This document shows, in pieces, positions 22,056-24,328 of a DNA stretch of 24,328 nt. Positions within the stretch are counted from its first letter, which is position 1, and each line of letters starts with the position of its first letter. The notes beneath the pieces were generated by a model, which saw only the letters and a program-made list of their open reading frames with translations, did not search any database and was not told where the DNA came from. The position numbers were made by a program, and so were the translations under genes. Source of the DNA: JBAYVY01 sp041674345 (lineage in GTDB: Bacteria > Planctomycetota > Phycisphaerae > Phycisphaerales > Zrk34); NCBI GenBank assembly GCA_041674345.1, contig JBAYVY010000007.1:1-24328 (forward strand), read 5' to 3'.

Positions 22056-23927
22056 CTACTCACTACTCGCTACCCCCCCCCCGACCACCTGTTTTAACTG
22101 CGATTGCACTTCGTTGGCTTGTTGCGTTTGCCCCGCGTCGTTCAGTTTCTTCGCGTACATCAGGCCGACGCGGTACCAGTTGCTTTGCTGCGCGAACGAG
22201 CCGGCCATGCCTGAGGGTTTGTCCAGTTGCTTCCACGTCTGTCCGTACAACTGCACCACGCGTTTGCCCAGTCCCGACTTGTCGAGCATCTGTTCGGTTT
22301 TCTCCAACGCCGTCACCACGAACGGGCCGTCGTTGGCGAAACGGTTGATGACATCCTCGTAGCACTTGCCGGCCATGTCGGGCTTGTTCTGTTTTTCCCA
22401 CAACGCGGCCTGTTTCATCCGCACCTCGGCGGCGAGGTCTTTGCGAAGCGTCATCAGGGCGAACGCAGCTTCCCACAGGTTGTTTTGTTCGCGCGGGTCG
22501 TCGATGGTCTGAATCATCGGTTCGAGAATGGCGAACATGAAATCGGGGTATTTCTTGCCGGTCAGCCGCTGAAGTTTGTCGGCCCAGCTTTTTTTCTGCG
22601 ACAGCGTCAGCCGGTTCTGACTCGCCAGCGAACGAAGGGCGAACCACACTTCATCGAGACAGGGATTGTGTCTGGCCGCGGCGTCGAGCAGCACCAGCAG
22701 TTGATCGGCGTCATTGGCGCGCGGCGTGCCGAACTCCGTCGCCGGGTCGGCGTCCATCGCCTGGACCGCCGGTAGTTGGGCGGGGGCTTTGACGCGGCTG
22801 AACATGATCGCGGCGGTGACCAGTGCCTTGGCGGCATCGCGCTCGCCGCCCTTGATACGGATCAGTTCCGCCCGCACGGCGACGAAGCCGTCATAGACCA
22901 GGTGGTGGGTCTGCGGGTCTTCGACCACGCCGCGCAGGCCCTGATATTCGGGGTATCGTCCGAGGTTGAAGTTCCACGCGGCGGTGCGGCCCTGGGGTTG
23001 GAGGAAGCCGACCCATGCGTGGCCGACTTCGCCGGACTGCGCGGTGACATATGCCGACGGATCGCCGATGGCCTTGGCGACGGTCATGGCGAAGTAGGCC
23101 TGATCGGCGCAGACCCCGCCGTACTGCAAGATGTTCGGCAGGGAGAAGCCCTTGACGGTGACCATTTTGGGCCGGCCGGTGCGCAGGTGGTCGAAGTCGT
23201 ATTTGACCTTGAAAAACAGCTTGCCCGCTTCGCGGTCGCCGGCGAACTTGCCCAGCGCCCAGTTCATTTCTTCAACGCTCGCGGTGGTATCGACGACCCA
23301 GATCAACAGATCGGTCGGCACGCCCTTGATGCCGAACAGCATCTTCTTTTCATTCTTCACGTAGTAGTCGAACAGGTTGACCACGTTGTCGCTCTTGGCG
23401 GTGTTTTCATTGATGCGTTTGACCATCGGCACGTCATGCACCACGCACAGCGCCGCGGTGAGCGTCGGGTAATCGGCCAATTGTTCGCCCCTGGCGTCGA
23501 TCAATTTCAACAACACGGCGTACACCTGTTCGGGCTTTTCTTCGGGGCGGATCGTGAACGCCAGTTCACGCGCCAGTTCGTCGTGCTTCAGCAGATAATC
23601 CAGCACCCTGATCCGCTGGTCTTTGTCGGTGACGCACGCCAGTTGATCGGTCAGCCGGGCGGTGAACGCCGCGTCGATGAACGCCTGCGTTTCGGTCAAC
23701 GGGGCGTAAGCGGCGACCGTGCCCAGCAGCAATTCGCCGTCGGCTTTCGCCTTGCCAGCGTCCTGTTCGCGGAACTCGGCGAAAATCGCCTTCATGCGCG
23801 CGGTCGTCAGCTTGCCCCAGTCCGGTCTGTTTCGCGGCACCAGCGTCTGCGCACCGCAAACACCGCCCAGCAACAGGGCGATGCCCACGCTGAAACGCAA
23901 CGATCTGAGCGGCGAAATGTCGGACAC
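22056..23927 (-). CDS. Secreted transglutaminase-like protein with helical-repeat C-terminus
   Basis: The start is GTG at 23927, with GGAGGTG just 4-5 nt upstream. The 623-residue protein begins with a signal peptide (RFSVGIALLLGGVCGAQ). Residues about 260-330 resemble a transglutaminase-like cysteine protease fold: Cys273 in YGGVCADQAYFAM and His303 in SGEVGHAWVGF. The third position in WNFNLGRY is Asn rather than a clear Asp, so catalysis is uncertain. The C-terminal 250 residues are helical and TPR-like (KQNKPDMAGKCYEDVINRF). I know no assigned function; similar large proteins occur in Planctomycetota. The last residues, GGGVASSE, come from a C10 tract and a short tagcgagtagtgagtag stretch next to the insertion sequence, so the natural C-terminus may have been replaced. 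Confidence 0.8.
   Translation of the reverse strand: MSDISPLRSLRFSVGIALLLGGVCGAQTLVPRNRPDWGKLTTARMKAIFAEFREQDAGKAKADGELLLGTVAAYAPLTETQAFIDAAFTARLTDQLACVTDKDQRIRVLDYLLKHDELARELAFTIRPEEKPEQVYAVLLKLIDARGEQLADYPTLTAALCVVHDVPMVKRINENTAKSDNVVNLFDYYVKNEKKMLFGIKGVPTDLLIWVVDTTASVEEMNWALGKFAGDREAGKLFFKVKYDFDHLRTGRPKMVTVKGFSLPNILQYGGVCADQAYFAMTVAKAIGDPSAYVTAQSGEVGHAWVGFLQPQGRTAAWNFNLGRYPEYQGLRGVVEDPQTHHLVYDGFVAVRAELIRIKGGERDAAKALVTAAIMFSRVKAPAQLPAVQAMDADPATEFGTPRANDADQLLVLLDAAARHNPCLDEVWFALRSLASQNRLTLSQKKSWADKLQRLTGKKYPDFMFAILEPMIQTIDDPREQNNLWEAAFALMTLRKDLAAEVRMKQAALWEKQNKPDMAGKCYEDVINRFANDGPFVVTALEKTEQMLDKSGLGKRVVQLYGQTWKQLDKPSGMAGSFAQQSNWYRVGLMYAKKLNDAGQTQQANEVQSQLKQVVGGGVASSE
22073..22082. repeat. 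Ten-C homopolymer near the 3' end of the transglutaminase-like gene
   Basis: A run of ten C (ten G in the coding strand) lies five codons before the stop. Slippage would only alter the last residues. Confidence 0.9.
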
Positions 23928-24005
23928 GTGTCACCTCCGGGAGAAGCGATGAGCAATGAGTGGCTGTATTCGATCTTTTATCACAAAAAGTGCGGAGCCA
24001 CAAAG

Positions 24006-24184
24006 AAAGTGGGAAGGCGGAAGGCGGAAGTGGGAAGTAAAGACCCGCGCTTCCGATTTGCGACGTGCGACGTGCGTGCGAACACCACGGCCTACCGCCG
24101 AGGACGGCGTCATGCCGTGCTTGGAAGTATTGAGGACTTTCTTTACTTCCGACTTCCCACTTCCGCCTTCCGCCTTCCCACTTT
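24006..24184. repeat. Large nested hairpin repeat of GGAAGTGGGAAGGCGGAAGG type
   Basis: The left arm 24006-24042 (aaagtgggaaggcgg, then aaggcggaagtgggaag, taaag) and the right arm 24141-24184 are exact inverses, except for 7 extra nt in the right arm. This gives a stem of about 37 bp. The loop of about 100 nt holds a second hairpin at 24086-24119 (CACGGCCTACCGCCG, loop AGGA, CGGCGTCATGCCGTG). It fills most of 23928-24236, where no gene is seen, about 80 nt upstream of the transglutaminase-like gene. Confidence 0.9.
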
Positions 24185-24236
24185 CTTCCCACTTCCCACT
24201 TCGTAAGGAACCGCGAAAGAATAGCTTGAGCGATTA

Positions 24237-24328
24237 TCACCTGGGGCGAATGGTGTAATTCCACTCGCCGTGAAAGTCGGCCGGGGTGCAGTGGACGGTG
24301 GCCCATTGCTGCTTGCTGACCTTTTGCC
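24237..24328 (-). CDS. ISAzo13-like transposase, C-terminal end (partial, runs off the right edge)
   Basis: The minus strand reads QKVSKQQWATVHCTPADF, then HGEWNYTIRPR and a TGA stop at 24239-24237. The ending FH.EWNYTI.P is characteristic of the Rhodopirellula-type transposases (ISAzo13 family), as I recall them. Only about 29 residues are inside the window, so whether the gene is intact cannot be told. The call rests on this short ending. Confidence 0.55.
   Translation of the reverse strand, partial: QKVSKQQWATVHCTPADFHGEWNYTIRPR

Noticed and set aside
22073..22082. Phase-variable C10 tract
   Set aside because: It affects only the last five codons, so on/off switching of the protein is unlikely.

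Overview
The window looks like Planctomycetota chromosome, most likely Phycisphaerae-like. This is inferred from GC-rich DNA with long antisense open frames, the gene repertoire (a hydrogenase-4-like operon headed by an HTH–PTS EIIA protein, a ThuA-like protein next to a GH42 beta-galactosidase, a large secreted transglutaminase-like protein, an ISAzo13-type transposase end) and many hairpin-forming dispersed repeats. No rRNA, tRNA or CRISPR array was seen.

Left edge (1-893): a graveyard of broken genes, all on the minus strand. It holds the C-terminal part of an IS630-type transposase, a short TcmP-like remnant, and a DUF5131 gene whose N- and C-terminal parts are joined out of frame after loss of the middle.

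894-13193 (minus strand): an operon read right to left. It runs HTH–PTS EIIA regulator, two tandem HyfB-like antiporter subunits, a DUF1275–STAS membrane protein, HyfC/NuoH-like, HyfE-like, HyfF-like, a NuoC–NuoD/HycE-like large subunit, and a fused ferredoxin–NuoB-like small subunit. Most genes are coupled by short gaps or 4-nt overlaps. The large subunit lacks the cysteines that hold NiFe, so this is best read as an energy-converting-hydrogenase-related (Ehr) complex: a complex-I-like ion pump with three antiporter-type subunits and an unknown electron donor and acceptor.

13194-15700 (plus): a promoter and hairpin leader, GTP-dependent PEP carboxykinase and a strong terminator. 16010-18214 (minus): RecQ. 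18375-21100 (plus): ThuA-like protein and GH42 beta-galactosidase, translationally adjacent. 21274-22048: a decayed insertion sequence with 31-bp inverted ends. 22056-23927 (minus): secreted transglutaminase-like protein. 24237-24328: C-terminus of an ISAzo13-like transposase.

The most unusual feature is a family of short frame-preserving repeats scattered through the window and inside genes. The basic unit is a 12-mer, GCCCCCGGAAGT, open in all six frames. It occurs singly, in tandem, in both orientations, and next to several different palindromes. A 75-bp core flanked by these units occurs twice, in opposite orientation, translated inside two different Ehr subunits with only two mismatches. 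The two HyfB paralogues act as an internal control: one carries about 35 extra residues exactly where the composite lies, the other about 11 extra residues where two units lie. This resembles protein-coding palindromic elements known from Rickettsia, but I do not recognise this family.
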